From Atrina japonica (taxonomy: Eukaryota > Mollusca > Bivalvia > Pterioida > Pinnidae): 64,000 nucleotides of DNA. A program made the translations under genes and the position numbers. The stretch is taken from NCBI GenBank assembly GCA_030159075.1, contig BROG01000961.1, positions 62,001 through 126,000 on the forward strand. The letters run 5' to 3'. Numbering within the stretch: the stretch's first letter is position 1; each line of letters begins with the position of its first letter. The notes beneath the pieces were generated by a model, which worked only from the letters and a program-made list of their open reading frames with translations, did no database searches and had not been told where the DNA came from. Below are positions 45,001 through 47,885 of the stretch, in pieces.

Positions 45001-47885
45001 ATTTTTACTGACAACAATTTGAGACACATAACAGTCTTCATTCTGATCATCTTTGCCATCCTTCATCTTCATGCAATGGTGATCACTGTTGTAAATGTAC
45101 AAGCAGGTTATACTCATATTACATTATGTAGTGACAAGTCTACCAGTGGGCATAAAGAGGATAGGTGAGCAGGTGAGGTACATGTACATATAGTGATAAG
45201 GGCCTTATGTTGCAGTGGGCACAGAGAGGATAGGTGAGGAGGTGAGGTACATGTACATGTAGTGACTAGGGTCTTATGTTGCAGTGGGCACAGAGAGGAT
45301 AGGTGAGGTACACTATGTAAATGTAGTGACAAGGGTCTTATGTTGCAGTGGGCACAGAGAGGATAGGTGAGGTACACTATGTAAATGTAGTGACTAGGGT
45401 CTTATGTTGCAGTGGGCACAGAGAGGATAGGTGTGGAGGTACACTATGTAAATGTAGTGACTAGGGTCTTATGTTGCAGTGGGCACAGAGAGGATAGGTG
45501 AGGTATCCTATGTAAATGTAGTGACAAGGGTCCTATCTACCAGTGGTCATGAAGAGGATAGGTGAGGAGGTGAGGTACACTATGTAAATGTAGCGACAAG
45601 GATCCTATCTACCAGTGGGCATGAAGAGGATAGGTGAGGAGGTGAGGTACATGTACATGTAGTGACAAGGGCCTTATGTTGCAGTGGGCACAGAGAGGAT
45701 AGGTGAGGAGGTGAGGTACATGTACATGTAGTGACAAGGGCCTTATGTTGCAGTGGGCACAGAGAGGATAGGTGAGGAGGTGAGGTACATGTACATGTAG
45801 TGACAAGGGCCTTATGTTGCAGTGGGCACAAATAGGATAGGTGAGCAGGTGAGGTACACTATGTAAATGTAGCGACAAGGATCCTATCTACCAGTGGCAT
45901 GGGCCTTAGAGGATAGGTAGGAGGAGGTGAGGTACACTATGTAAATGTAGCGACAAGGATCCTATCTACCAGTGGGCACAAATAGGATAGGTGAGGAGGT
46001 GAGGTACACTATGTAAATGTAGCGACAAGGATCCTATCTACCAGTGGGCATGAATAGGATAGGTGAGGAGGTGAGGTACACTATGTACATGTAGTGACAA
46101 GGATCCTATCTACTAATGGGCATGAAGAGGATAGGTGAGGAGGTGAGGTACATGTACATGTAGTGACAAGGGCCTTATGTTGCAGTGGGCACAAACAGGC
46201 TAGGTGAGGAGGTGAGGTAAATTATGTAGTGAGAGAATATCTTGTTTTCAGTTTATTATGTTTACTTGTAGTGTGTGTTTTAGTGTGTGTATGAGTAAGT
46301 AAGGGAGTTTATGTGTGTGAGAGAGAGTGAGGGATGTCAGTGTGTGTGTGTGTGTGTTTGTGCATAATATGTGTTCACATGTGTATATAACATCTTGATG
46401 TTCTGTACAGCTCTATGGTGAAATATACCGTCATACACCAATATTTACACATCTTGCCACTCTGTACACTTCAGTGATGACATATACTGTCCTACACCAC
46501 AATTTACACATCTTGCTGTTCTGTACAGTTCTGTGATGACATATACTGTCCTACACACATATTTACATATACTGCCATTCTGTACAGTTTTGTGATGACA
46601 TATACTGTCTTACACACATATTTACACATTATAATATGTACTATCCTACACACAAATTTACACATTATAATATGTACTATCCTACACACAAATTTACACA
46701 TTATAATATGTACTATCCTACACACAAATTTACACATTATAATATGTACTGTGCTACACACATATTTACACATTATAATATGTACTATCCTACACACATA
46801 TTTACACATTATAATATGTACTGTGCTACACACATATTTACACATTATAGTTCTGTACAGGTCTGTGATAACATGTATTATTATACCTCTAATATATATC
46901 TTTACTTCTGATTAGTCAAAACTGTATCACGTGATCTTGAACATTTCTTCATGTCACCCTGAAACATTTATGTCACACTCTATGGCGATTTATGTCACCC
47001 TCTTGTGCGCAGAAATAAATGCATGTACGTTTTTTTTTTTGTAGGCCATGTGGTAATTAGGTGTAACCTCTAGCACATACAATGTCCGTTTCATAACTCA
47101 TAGATTACCCGATGCAGACTGGAATGGAGTGAAACAACAGCCGAAATTAATGATTTGACAGCATTGATACATCGTTGTCAAATATATTTGCTGGAGTCAA
47201 CCTTGATGGAGGCTTAAGATTAAAAAACGACGCAAAGAACAATAAAACATATCTATAGTGTTGAGTATTGAAGGCAATGTGTCACATTTGCTACAATCAT
47301 TATGAACTTATGTAGGTCAGTTTGTTAGTGAAGTTTAATGCCTTTCAGTATAATATAACAATTATTGCCCTTGTTTTGGGATGGCATGAATATTTGCCCA
47401 CCCTCGAGATGTTATGTCACCCTTGGGCAGAGCCCTCAGGTGACATAATGCCTCTCGGGTGGACAAATATTCATGTCAACCTAAAACAAGGGCAATAATT
47501 GTATACTTTGTGATGACATATACTGTCCTACACACATTATAGTTCTGTACACATTATAGTTCCACATATTTTACACATTATAGTTTGTGATGACATATAC
47601 TTATAGTTCTGTACAGTTCTGTGATAATATATACTGTCCTACACACATATTTACATACACATTATACATGTCCTACACACATATTTACACATTATAGTTC
47701 TGTACAGTTCTGTGATGACATATACTGTCCTACACACATATTTACACATTATATTCCTGTACAGTTCTGTAATAATATGTACTTTCTATAACTCTTACCT
47801 GTCGTAATTCTTCAATACAATACTTGTAATTAATGGAGAAAATCGAATGAATATATCCGTTCTGAGGTTTTGCTGTAAATTCCAT
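1..47885 (-). CDS. KCNT1: Slo2/KCNT sodium-activated potassium channel, 3' end outside window
   Basis: Pore-forming subunit of a Slo2 (Slack/Slick) potassium channel of the plasma membrane, expected in neurons. Coding exons, in transcript order: 40961-41055, 40060-40139, 37804-37900, 36938-37030, 32958-33063, 32424-32498, 30613-30699, 29798-29901, 27444-27630, 26961-27125, 25659-25795, 23735-23798, 21028-21136, 19119-19227, 16336-16485, 15549-15754, 13780-14023, 11849-11878, 6509-6611, 5000-5172, 2029-2100, 1-36; a possible leader exon is 47799-47885. All junctions have AG/GT ends and matching phase. Counting from the ATG at 41046, S1 lies near residues 57-79, S2 near 125-153, S3 near 160-180, S4 near 186-208, S5 near 224-246, the TVGYGD filter at 274-279 and S6 near 287-303. 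RCK1 follows, then a linker (about 585-715) and the start of RCK2. The order and wording of conserved blocks match vertebrate KCNT1 throughout. Like other Slo2 channels, S4 lacks the arginine ladder. The rest of RCK2 and the C-terminus are beyond position 1. Vertebrate KCNT1 and KCNT2 cannot be separated here; the symbol names the family. Confidence 0.5.
110..296. repeat. interspersed repeat containing 'AAGTCCCATAA'
   Basis: The words 'taaagtcccataa', 'ggcaaa', 'ccataattga' and 'ttggttaaaatttgaggaaag' recur in the same order near 5830, 8095, 13135-13330, 30960-31130 and 36750-36860. This marks a dispersed family of about 200 bp. Its type is not recognised. Confidence 0.5.
300..426. repeat. 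15-bp tandem array
   Basis: About 8.5 copies of a 15-base unit (tcttatgtctaatga, with alternating a/g at one site). Open frames across it are a by-product of the period being a multiple of three. Confidence 0.5.
427..1028. other. intergenic or intronic AT-rich stretch
   Basis: No exon is seen. Near 820-900 there is a piece of an 'acagtgaaatctcgttatctc' element, another form of which spans 21170-21775. Confidence 0.5.
1029..1915. mobile_element. repeat of the 'GTGGTCTC' family with internal 32-bp tandem expansion
   Basis: The flanks match compact copies at 22478, 41082, 51630 and 61216: a start near 'cacagtgg', a middle 'gaatgtggtctca', and an end 'ttttcactgtata'. Between 1150 and 1880 a unit of about 32 bp (catgagacaatatctcacaa plus gacaggtggcct) is repeated some 20 times, with shorter units at the right end. 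Confidence 0.5.
2029..2100 (-). CDS. KCNT1: KCNT exon: RCK2, region of the sodium-sensing motif
   Basis: It encodes [23 protein letters not shown], matching [23 protein letters not shown]. The acceptor is ATTTCAG and the donor AA|GTAAGT. The vertebrate DNKPDH run around this junction reads EEEPHP here. Confidence 0.5.
2267..3675. repeat. 43-bp minisatellite, about 33 copies
   Basis: The unit is 'gtacactgtagaaagtaaac' followed by 'ctatccagatacgacatacgact'. Variants 'aaagctttcc' and 'acgttacac' recur, which suggests blocks of units were duplicated together. It lies in the intron between the RCK2 exons at 2100 and 5000. Confidence 0.5.
3676..4999. other. KCNT intron with dispersed repeats
   Basis: It holds a reverse copy of the 90-bp inverted-repeat element (3717-3813), a copy of the 'TTTTCACCCTT' element (about 4500-4740) with a nested 'ggtctttatacacaggtg' fragment, and a palindromic stretch at 4745-4872. 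No exon was seen. Confidence 0.5.
4745..4872. mobile_element. small inverted-repeat element (TCCTAAATCC...GGATTTAGGA)
   Basis: The left arm 'gtcctaaatcctaagtctta' pairs imperfectly with the right arm 'aggactaaaagttaggattt' plus 'aggagttaagac', with about 50 bases between. A related end sits at 15130-15200. This is typical of a non-autonomous DNA element. Confidence 0.5.
5000..5172 (-). CDS. KCNT1: KCNT exon: RCK2
   Basis: It encodes [40 protein letters not shown] and [17 protein letters not shown], matching [40 protein letters not shown]. The acceptor is TCTTACAG and the donor GA|GTAAGT. Confidence 0.5.
5173..6508. other. KCNT intron with no further feature
   Basis: AT-rich. Part of it (5180-5290) is repeated in diverged form at 5520-5620 ('aatactgagacatcagtgacgagtatttt'), a local duplication just beyond the exon edge. 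A 90-bp element copy lies at 6286-6375. Confidence 0.5.
6286..6375. mobile_element. 90-bp inverted-repeat element, copy
   Basis: A family with ends TTAACTCATTCACCCCT / AGGGGTGAATGAGTTAA and the core 'acatttggactggtctaag'. Other copies are near 3717, 7509, 13351, 49744, 50372, 50937, 55079 and 58149. This copy starts 'ctcatttacccctaaagac' and ends 'cagggtttgatgagtt'. Confidence 0.5.
6509..6611 (-). CDS. KCNT1: KCNT exon: linker to RCK2
   Basis: It encodes [20 protein letters not shown] then [14 protein letters not shown], matching the YPPNSPYIGSSPTL and FCCLRLDKGC blocks that open RCK2. The acceptor is TTTTCAG and the donor GAG|GTACGT. Confidence 0.5.
7509..7600. mobile_element. 90-bp inverted-repeat element, copy
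   Basis: It begins 'aacccattcacccc' and ends 'caggggttgaagagttaa', with the family core 'cacatttggattggtctaag'. Confidence 0.5.
7798..8022. mobile_element. 'ATACCTGCAAAT' terminal-inverted-repeat element
   Basis: The ends 'tgtatacctgcaaatttt' and 'aataatttccaggtatagta' are inverted copies, as are the inner 'ttttcacccttagatga' and 'tcatcaaagggtgaaaataa'. Related copies are near 4500-4740, 27795-27960, 30320-30520 and 52885-53110. Confidence 0.5.
10359..10513. mobile_element. 155-bp palindromic element
   Basis: The arms 'aatcaacccctaccttaagg' and 'cctcaaggcaggggttgatt' are inverted, and pairing continues inward (tgacaaa, aatctcaat, tgaatgacaaacc) to a loop of about 14 bases near 10435. It is the structure of a miniature inverted-repeat element. 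Confidence 0.5.
10550..11325. repeat. 26- to 28-bp minisatellite
   Basis: The unit is 'gtggagacaaataacttata' plus 'aataaca', about 28 copies, with loss of a few bases in some units. It is intronic, about 520 bp from the microexon. Confidence 0.5.
11487..11750 (+). mobile_element. tRNA-headed SINE with target-site duplication
   Basis: It has a tRNA-like head (ggggccttcatggctgactt, then a B-box-like 'caagttcaagtccc') and a body ending 'gtaaaacaacattcaat'. Near-identical 10- to 11-base flanks (aattcaattca at left, aattcaatca at right) look like a target-site duplication. Related copies are at 19757-19998 and 44514-44784. Confidence 0.5.
11849..11878 (-). CDS. KCNT1: KCNT 30-nt microexon in RCK1-RCK2 linker
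   Basis: Between ATGTGTTAG and GTGAGT lie exactly 30 bases that join in phase to both neighbours and read (D)SGLVSEEVT(D). This supplies the block aligning with EGLSVVEYVKG of vertebrate KCNT1, just before the PPP-PT motif. A nearer AG five bases downstream would give a stop, so the upstream acceptor is chosen. Skipping it also leaves the frame open, so it could be a cassette. Confidence 0.5.
12186..12345. repeat. CA/CAGA/TCTG microsatellite
   Basis: Adjacent blocks of (ca)n, (gaca)n and (tctg)n/(tc)n. The frames open across it are low-complexity artefacts. Confidence 0.5.
12346..13779. other. KCNT intron, remainder
   Basis: No exon seen. It holds an 'acagtaaaacttgtctata' element (13010-13120), a dispersed 'aaagtcccataa' repeat (13135-13330) and a 90-bp element (13351-13441). 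Confidence 0.5.
13351..13441. mobile_element. 90-bp inverted-repeat element, well-kept copy
   Basis: The ends 'ttaactcatttacccct' and 'aggggtgaatgagttaa' are near-perfect inverted repeats of 17 bases. This is the cleanest copy of the family in the window. Confidence 0.5.
13780..14023 (-). CDS. KCNT1: KCNT exon: RCK1-RCK2 linker
   Basis: An 81-codon exon, mostly acidic and polar (for example [16 protein letters not shown]), with a phase that fits both sides. It has no clear match to the vertebrate linker I can recall, which is expected for this fast-changing segment. The acceptor is TTTACAG and the donor GA|GTAAGT. Confidence 0.5.
14380..14640 (-). mobile_element. SINE, second family, minus orientation
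   Basis: The body 'ctttcactcatatggagatg' ... 'gagcagtgagggtt' ... 'cctactgtgacac' is shared with 17590-17850 and 22623-22935. At its right end the minus strand gives a tRNA-like head, with a B-box-like 'gcgtgttcaag'. Confidence 0.5.
14641..15548. other. KCNT intron without further gene
   Basis: AT-rich. Only an end of the 'ggtcctaa' inverted-repeat element (15130-15200) is recognisable. Confidence 0.5.
15549..15754 (-). CDS. KCNT1: KCNT exon: RCK1 end and start of linker
   Basis: It encodes [40 protein letters not shown] and [10 protein letters not shown], then a serine/lysine-rich tail. It matches [22 protein letters not shown] and AASDTCFYINITKEE. The acceptor is ATATCCAG and the donor ATG|GTAAAG. 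The basic tail begins the variable RCK1-RCK2 linker. Confidence 0.5.
16336..16485 (-). CDS. KCNT1: KCNT exon: end of RCK1
   Basis: It encodes [40 protein letters not shown] and TDASVDAHA, matching WQRMYGRCSGNEVYHI and FFREYEGKSFTYAAFHAH. The acceptor is ATTTTCAG and the donor CA|GTAAGT. Confidence 0.5.
16645..17203. mobile_element. 'CACTATTAAGACCACCTAAC' element with 17-bp tandem expansion
   Basis: The ends 'acagtgatacctt' and 'gagtttccactgta' are inverted. The compact copy at 41716-41898 has only two or three 'gaggtggtctcctaagt' units. Here the 17-base unit is repeated about 24 times (16790-17185), alternating with 'ggcatcctcagtgag'. Confidence 0.5.
17580..17860 (-). mobile_element. SINE, second family, minus orientation
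   Basis: It shares 'aatgtcccactcaagaatct', 'gagcagtgagggttcttt' and 'cctactgtgacatgggacct' with the other copies. A T/G-rich stretch (tttttgtttgtttattgttg) at its left is the tail in reverse orientation. Confidence 0.5.
18025..18300. mobile_element. 'GGGCATTAGCTGTG' element, partial copy
   Basis: 'gggcactggctgtgtttacc' followed by 'actaggctacatgtacttga' and 'aataagagctatacac' recurs at 26345, 35071, 38935, 40740 and 41586. This copy runs into another repeat at about 18300. Confidence 0.5.
18301..18670. mobile_element. 'CTCACCTGA...TCAGGTGAGC' family repeat, 3' part
   Basis: 'gcagcagttctggagaaaaa', 'cacccctgggccaatctggc', 'caagtttcataaaaatccct' and the end 'ccttcggctcaggtgaacta' match the longer copies at 31137-32279 and 42379-43525. 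No open frame survives, so it looks like a non-coding element. Confidence 0.5.
19119..19227 (-). CDS. KCNT1: KCNT exon: RCK1
   Basis: It encodes [20 protein letters not shown] then [15 protein letters not shown], matching [35 protein letters not shown]. The acceptor is TTTCTAG and the donor TA|GTAAGT, splitting a tyrosine codon. Confidence 0.5.
19757..19998 (+). mobile_element. tRNA-headed SINE, copy
   Basis: The head is 'gggttagagcatcttccttt' with a B-box-like 'gcaggtccaagcccc', and the body is 'ggtggtctcttcccaggtac'. It matches 11487-11750 and, in reverse, 44514-44784. Confidence 0.5.
19999..21027. other. KCNT intron without recognisable feature
   Basis: AT-rich. Open frames here show no homology or codon structure that I recognise. 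Confidence 0.5.
21028..21136 (-). CDS. KCNT1: KCNT exon: RCK1
   Basis: It encodes [20 protein letters not shown] then [16 protein letters not shown]. The [14 protein letters not shown] signature is almost unchanged from vertebrate KCNT1. The acceptor is TTTTCAG and the donor CAG|GTAAAA. Confidence 0.5.
21170..21775. mobile_element. 'AAGATAACGAGGT' element, diverged
   Basis: The left end 'agtcaaaactctttatttat' and right end 'gataacgaggtatgactgta' carry the inverted 'ACAGTC' terminus common in this window. The interior repeats 'cgatttacc/cgataactt' words. It begins in the intron just past the RCK1 exon at 21136. Confidence 0.5.
21955..22015 (-). mobile_element. isolated tRNA-like fragment
   Basis: On the minus strand, 'ggtagctcaatttagcaaaa' and 'gagttcaaatcc' resemble A and B boxes. 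No full cloverleaf could be built, so a SINE head or tRNA relic is more likely than a tRNA gene. Confidence 0.5.
22478..22967. mobile_element. 'GTGGTCTC' family element interrupted by a SINE
   Basis: The left half (cagtgggaactgttttgtga to 'gacaggtggtctttca') and right half (gtggtctttcaagacagatt then 'ccactgta') are the two ends of one element. The SINE at 22623-22935 splits it. Confidence 0.5.
22623..22935 (+). mobile_element. SINE with 11-bp target-site duplication
   Basis: It has a tRNA-like head (ggctcattcggtaacgctca with B-box-like 'gagttcgagtcc'), a conserved body, and an (aac)n/(caa)n tail. It is flanked on both sides by the same 11 bases, 'gtggtctttca' (22612-22622 and 22936-22946), direct evidence of retrotransposition into the older element. 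Confidence 0.5.
23330..23600. mobile_element. 'GTAAACGTGGAAATTT' element, diverged copy
   Basis: Words such as 'cgaaaaactcttcattgcgt' and 'acgtgtaaatttccactttt' are reverse-strand forms of the elements at 26635-26880 and 44035-44510. Confidence 0.5.
23735..23798 (-). CDS. KCNT1: KCNT exon: RCK1
   Basis: This short exon encodes [21 protein letters not shown], corresponding to [21 protein letters not shown]. The acceptor is TTTTCAG and the donor GCA|GTAAGT. The phase fits both neighbours. Confidence 0.5.
24600..25585. repeat. 43- to 47-bp minisatellite, about 22 copies
   Basis: The unit is 'gtaatggtatagacacaaaa' plus 'acatcaacacacacatacatata'. The embedded (ac)n and (at)n runs change length between units. 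It is intronic, 74 bases from the RCK1 exon at 25659. Confidence 0.5.
25659..25795 (-). CDS. KCNT1: KCNT exon: RCK1
   Basis: It encodes [37 protein letters not shown] and KEADLKRC, matching the YYVVILCPTEMD, RVIYLQGSALKDQDLMRA blocks of KCNT1. The acceptor is TTACAG and the donor AG|GTAAGT. Confidence 0.5.
26345..26625. mobile_element. 'GGGCATTAGCTGTG' element, copy
   Basis: It begins 'agggcattagctgtgttttt' and contains the family words 'aggtataacaattctgaaat' and 'aatagctctcatttgtta'. The far end has decayed. Confidence 0.5.
26635..26880. mobile_element. 'ACTGTAAACGTGGAAATTT' inverted-repeat element
   Basis: The ends 'actgtaaacgtggaaattta' and 'gcggaaatatccatgtttac' are inverted. The inner 'gcgtaattaac' and 'cgtaaatt' words match the copy at 44035-44510. 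Confidence 0.5.
26961..27125 (-). CDS. KCNT1: KCNT exon: S6-RCK1 linker and start of RCK1
   Basis: It encodes [36 protein letters not shown] and [19 protein letters not shown]. It matches [29 protein letters not shown] and the following MDFLNEFYAHPRLQ. It has 55 codons, phase 0 at both ends. HVVVC is the first beta strand of the RCK1 Rossmann fold. Confidence 0.5.
27444..27630 (-). CDS. KCNT1: KCNT exon: pore loop, selectivity filter and S6
   Basis: It encodes [40 protein letters not shown] and [22 protein letters not shown]. The TVGYGD potassium filter sits in the FSTVGYGD context that marks Slo2. CGIQH before the pore helix matches KCNT1 exactly. The donor is CAG|GTAAGT. Confidence 0.5.
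27631..28496. other. KCNT intron with repeat fragments
   Basis: It holds a 'ttttcacccttt' element fragment (27795-27960) and a stretch built on 'actggtca..gaccagt' (27990-28170). The latter recurs at 53500-53620, so the short frames here come from a dispersed repeat. Confidence 0.5.
28497..28705. mobile_element. 209-bp miniature inverted-repeat element
   Basis: The arms of about 66 bases (ATGGAACTAATTCATGTACC inward to 'tctattggtgat') are almost exact inverted copies of each other, with about 75 bases between. No transposase frame is present. The high arm identity suggests recent activity. Confidence 0.5.
28930..29480. repeat. 69-bp minisatellite related to the S5 exon end
   Basis: About eight units of 'caactaaaatcttggtatat', 'cttgatcttagatacaagtt' and 'taaaagtggtaaacgacaac' plus 'acagtgcaa'. 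The last unit (29408-29476) reads 'aacttacatggtaaatatgg', close to the plus-strand text of the S5 exon end and donor at 29791-29810 (aacttacgttgtaaatatga), and both continue into 'caactaaaatc'. In the exon's sense and frame the units read ILVVTLCC against the exon's ILVATLCC. Confidence 0.5.
29798..29901 (-). CDS. KCNT1: KCNT exon: S4-S5 linker and S5
   Basis: It encodes [20 protein letters not shown] then [14 protein letters not shown], aligning with [31 protein letters not shown]. The acceptor is TTTTACAG and the donor AAC|GTAAGT. Sequence across its 3' end and donor recurs in the minisatellite at 28930-29480. Confidence 0.5.
30320..30520. mobile_element. 'ATACCTGCAAAT' family, partial copy
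   Basis: 'catttatgccatccatgtga', 'caaatatgttttatatgttg' and the end 'aaatttccaggtaaact' match the copy at 7798-8022. Confidence 0.5.
30613..30699 (-). CDS. KCNT1: KCNT exon: S4 region
   Basis: It encodes [20 protein letters not shown] and TKSALEKLF, matching [26 protein letters not shown]. The single arginine of the vertebrate segment is absent here, in line with the voltage-insensitive S4 of Slo2 channels. It has 29 codons, phase 0 at both ends. Confidence 0.5.
31137..32279. mobile_element. 'CTCACCTGA...TCAGGTGAGC' repeat, long copy with internal duplication
   Basis: It starts 'acaagaggcccaaaaagg' with 'gctcacctgag' and ends 'tttggctcaggtgagctaaa', giving short inverted termini. The inside is a diverged tandem pair: 31430-31830 and 31920-32270 share 'aattaatattccaatttcta', 'gatcactcagaaacaatc' and 'ttttgggacctattctgcc'. 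Open frames over it are spurious. Confidence 0.5.
32424..32498 (-). CDS. KCNT1: KCNT exon: S2-S3 linker and S3
   Basis: It encodes [20 protein letters not shown] then PVIIT, matching [25 protein letters not shown] in KCNT1. It is exactly 25 codons, phase 0 at both ends, with acceptor TTACAG and donor GTAAGT. Confidence 0.5.
32958..33063 (-). CDS. KCNT1: KCNT exon: S2
   Basis: It encodes [20 protein letters not shown] and then [15 protein letters not shown], aligning with ILWVERKMTLWAIQVIVA of KCNT1. The acceptor is TTATCTTAG and the donor AAG|GTAATC. The first 33 bases, with the acceptor, are the seed of a tandem array lying directly upstream (33067-33625). Confidence 0.5.
33029..33625. repeat. 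minisatellite built from the S2 exon acceptor junction
   Basis: About nine units of 64-76 bp, each with 'ggtagtggtcgatgtaccca' plus 'gatcagtacatac' (reverse complement: the start of the S2 exon, [11 protein letters not shown]) and then 'ctaaaataaaaatgtattac', the intron side with the acceptor. The lowest unit is the real exon edge. The copies farther upstream in the transcript are progressively more diverged. Confidence 0.5.
35071..35435. mobile_element. 'AAAGGGGCATTAGCTGTG' element, near-complete copy
   Basis: The left end 'aaaggggcattaactttgtt' and right end 'aatacagctaatgctcttta' are inverted. The inner 'cataaaaaaaattatattcc' / 'ggaatttaggaatttctatg' also pair. It is a foldback DNA element without a gene. 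Confidence 0.5.
36243..36612. mobile_element. 'CTGGGTCC...GGACCCAG'-ended element
   Basis: The ends 'gctgggtccaggaccataag' and 'ttatggcctgggtccctgg' are inverted. The inside carries 'ctcaactgag'/'ctcagctgag' words and resembles the element at 51205-51355. Confidence 0.5.
36938..37030 (-). CDS. KCNT1: KCNT exon: S1-S2 extracellular loop
   Basis: It encodes [20 protein letters not shown] and [10 protein letters not shown], with an NIT sequon in the loop. The end EIYW joins to YVLIWV, matching EINWAPILWV of vertebrate KCNT1. The donor TG|GTATTTG departs from consensus after GTA, but phase and homology fix it. Confidence 0.5.
37362..37580. repeat. 69-bp tandem repeat, about 3 copies
   Basis: The unit includes 'gatatatacatgtatgtgcc', 'gatggtgtatggcaaatggt' and 'cagtgattacacaatcatcc'. 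It lies in the S1/S1-S2 loop intron and is unrelated to the flanking exons. Confidence 0.5.
37804..37900 (-). CDS. KCNT1: KCNT exon: S1
   Basis: It encodes [20 protein letters not shown] then [11 protein letters not shown], the S1 helix and the conserved (V)RVxLDD motif that follows it in KCNT1 (YIVRVLLDD). The acceptor is TTTCCAG and the donor ATG|GTAGGT; it splits a cysteine codon. Confidence 0.5.
37901..40059. other. KCNT intron with a 'GGGCATTAGCTGTG' element
   Basis: No exon was seen. A copy of the element spans about 38940-39530 (ends 'caatagctgtgttttcaaca' and 'cccagctaatgcccatttaa'), interrupted near 39040-39260 by unrelated sequence. Confidence 0.5.
40060..40139 (-). CDS. KCNT1: KCNT exon: N-terminal cytoplasmic segment before S1
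   Basis: It encodes [20 protein letters not shown] then FRKSKA, a basic stretch just before S1 that corresponds to the ERLKLFFIKNQRS region of vertebrate KCNT1. The acceptor is ATTTCAG and the donor GTAAGT; it ends one base into an arginine codon. Confidence 0.5.
40961..41055 (-). CDS. KCNT1: KCNT exon: N-terminal acidic segment
   Basis: The acceptor TTTCAG is followed by AGA GAC AAG and then an ATG at 41046 with good context. The reading [20 protein letters not shown] continues into an acidic SEDEDDW run and ends at AG|GTAAAT with two bases of a split serine codon. If an upstream leader exon is used, the residues RDK before the ATG are also translated. The acidic block has no clear counterpart in the vertebrate N-terminus as I recall it. 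The chain into the next exon ([10 protein letters not shown]) is confirmed by phase. Confidence 0.5.
41082..41345. mobile_element. 'GTGGTCTC' family element with 19-bp tandem units
   Basis: It starts 'cagtggaaactgtcttgaaa' and continues into 'ataacttggttaaataaaac'. About nine 19-base units (gaccagcactctcacaaaa) fill 41105-41270. It begins 27 bp upstream of the N-terminal coding exon in the transcript sense. Confidence 0.5.
41586..41962. mobile_element. 'AAAGGGGCATTAGCTGTG' element with a second element nested inside
   Basis: The ends 'ttaaaggggcaatagccttt' and 'cacagctaatgcccctttaa' are inverted and enclose a complete 'acagtgaaacctcactatta' element at 41716-41898, so the second inserted into the first. 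Confidence 0.5.
41716..41898. mobile_element. compact 'CACTATTAAGACCACCTAAC' element
   Basis: The ends 'tacagtgaaacctcactatt' and 'gcgaggtttcagtgta' are inverted. This is the unexpanded form of the element that carries the 17-bp array at 16645-17203. Confidence 0.5.
42100..42378. repeat. 265-bp duplicated block, copy A
   Basis: Nearly identical to 43550-43830, with only a few mismatches (for example 'ctagacagttt' against 'ctagacaattt'). The two copies flank the element at 42379-43525. It contains one copy of the MGKYRRK candidate exon. Confidence 0.5.
42112..42132 (-). CDS. candidate 7-codon alternative first exon, downstream copy
   Basis: This is the second copy of the MGKYRRK reading: ATG at 42132, donor-like GTACAAG after 42112, phase 0 to the exon at 41055. 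Both copies keep the ATG, the seven codons and the donor unchanged, although the surrounding duplicates differ at several bases. Confidence 0.5.
42379..43525. mobile_element. 'CTCACCTGA...TCAGGTGAGC' repeat between duplicated flanks
   Basis: It begins 'aacaagaggcctatgagcca' with 'gctcacctga' and ends 'cggttcaggtgagctta', giving inverted termini. The interior matches 31137-32279 and is itself partly duplicated (42590-42780 against 43200-43400). Confidence 0.5.
43550..43830. repeat. 265-bp duplicated block, copy B
   Basis: The partner of 42100-42378, with the other copy of the candidate 7-codon exon. The high identity points to a recent event. Confidence 0.5.
43566..43586 (-). CDS. candidate 7-codon alternative first exon, upstream copy
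   Basis: An ATG at 43586 (A at -3, G at +4) opens MGKYRRK, followed by an AAAG|GTACAAG donor-like site in phase 0 with the exon at 41055. It lies in a roughly 265-bp block that is almost identical to 42100-42370. The exon is very short and the donor is not ideal, so it is speculative without transcripts. Confidence 0.5.
44035..44510. mobile_element. 'ACTGTAAAC' element with internal 55-bp tandem expansion
   Basis: Its outer parts match the element at 26635-26880 (ends 'tgtaactgcggaaaatatcc' and 'cggaaatctccatgtttaca'). Inside, a 55-base unit (gatgaggagtttttcgtgtt plus 'aattcccctgcctaccaatc') is repeated about four and a half times, 44086-44330. Confidence 0.5.
44514..44784 (-). mobile_element. 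tRNA-headed SINE, minus orientation
   Basis: On the minus strand the head reads 'atggccgagtggttagagta' with B box 'ggttcgaat', the best tRNA-like head in the window (Ser/Leu-like A box). The body matches 11487-11750. A tail fragment of the same family lies near 25865-25925. Confidence 0.5.
45125..46225. repeat. 69-bp minisatellite, about 15 copies
   Basis: The unit includes 'gtgaggtacatgtacatgta', 'gtgacaagggccttatgttg' and 'cagtgggcacagagaggata'. Two unit types alternate (ccttatgttgcagtg and cctatctaccagtg). The long frames are period artefacts. Confidence 0.5.
46430..46860. repeat. 36-bp minisatellite
   Basis: The unit 'acacatatttacacattata' plus 'atatgtactgtgctac' is tandem at 46610-46850, with longer, older units to the left. 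The same array resumes at 47505-47785, so it was split by the inserted sequence at 46870-47504. Confidence 0.5.
47358..47502. mobile_element. 145-bp palindromic element
   Basis: The left arm 'acaattattgcccttgtttt' and right arm 'aaaacaagggcaataattgt' are inverted. Pairing continues through 'catgaatatttgccca' and 'gacataa' to a short loop around 47430. Confidence 0.5.
47505..47785. repeat. 36-bp minisatellite, continuation
   Basis: 'gtgatgacatatactgtcct' and 'acacacatatttacacatta' units as at 46430-46860. It ends 14 bases from the donor of the candidate leader exon. Confidence 0.5.
47799..47885 (-). CDS. KCNT1: candidate alternative first coding exon, 29-residue leader
   Basis: An ATG at 47885 (A at -3, G at +4) opens 29 codons starting [10 protein letters not shown] and ending EELRQ. 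They stop at a CAG|GTAAGAG donor (exon end 47799) in phase 0. Joined to the exon at 41055, the product would read [12 protein letters not shown] without a frame break. The same frame stays open upstream to a TAG at 47943-47945, which directly follows a TTT and could itself be a splice acceptor, so the exon may be longer. I recognise no domain in it. Its place at the 5' end of the gene and the intact phase are the only support. Confidence 0.5.
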
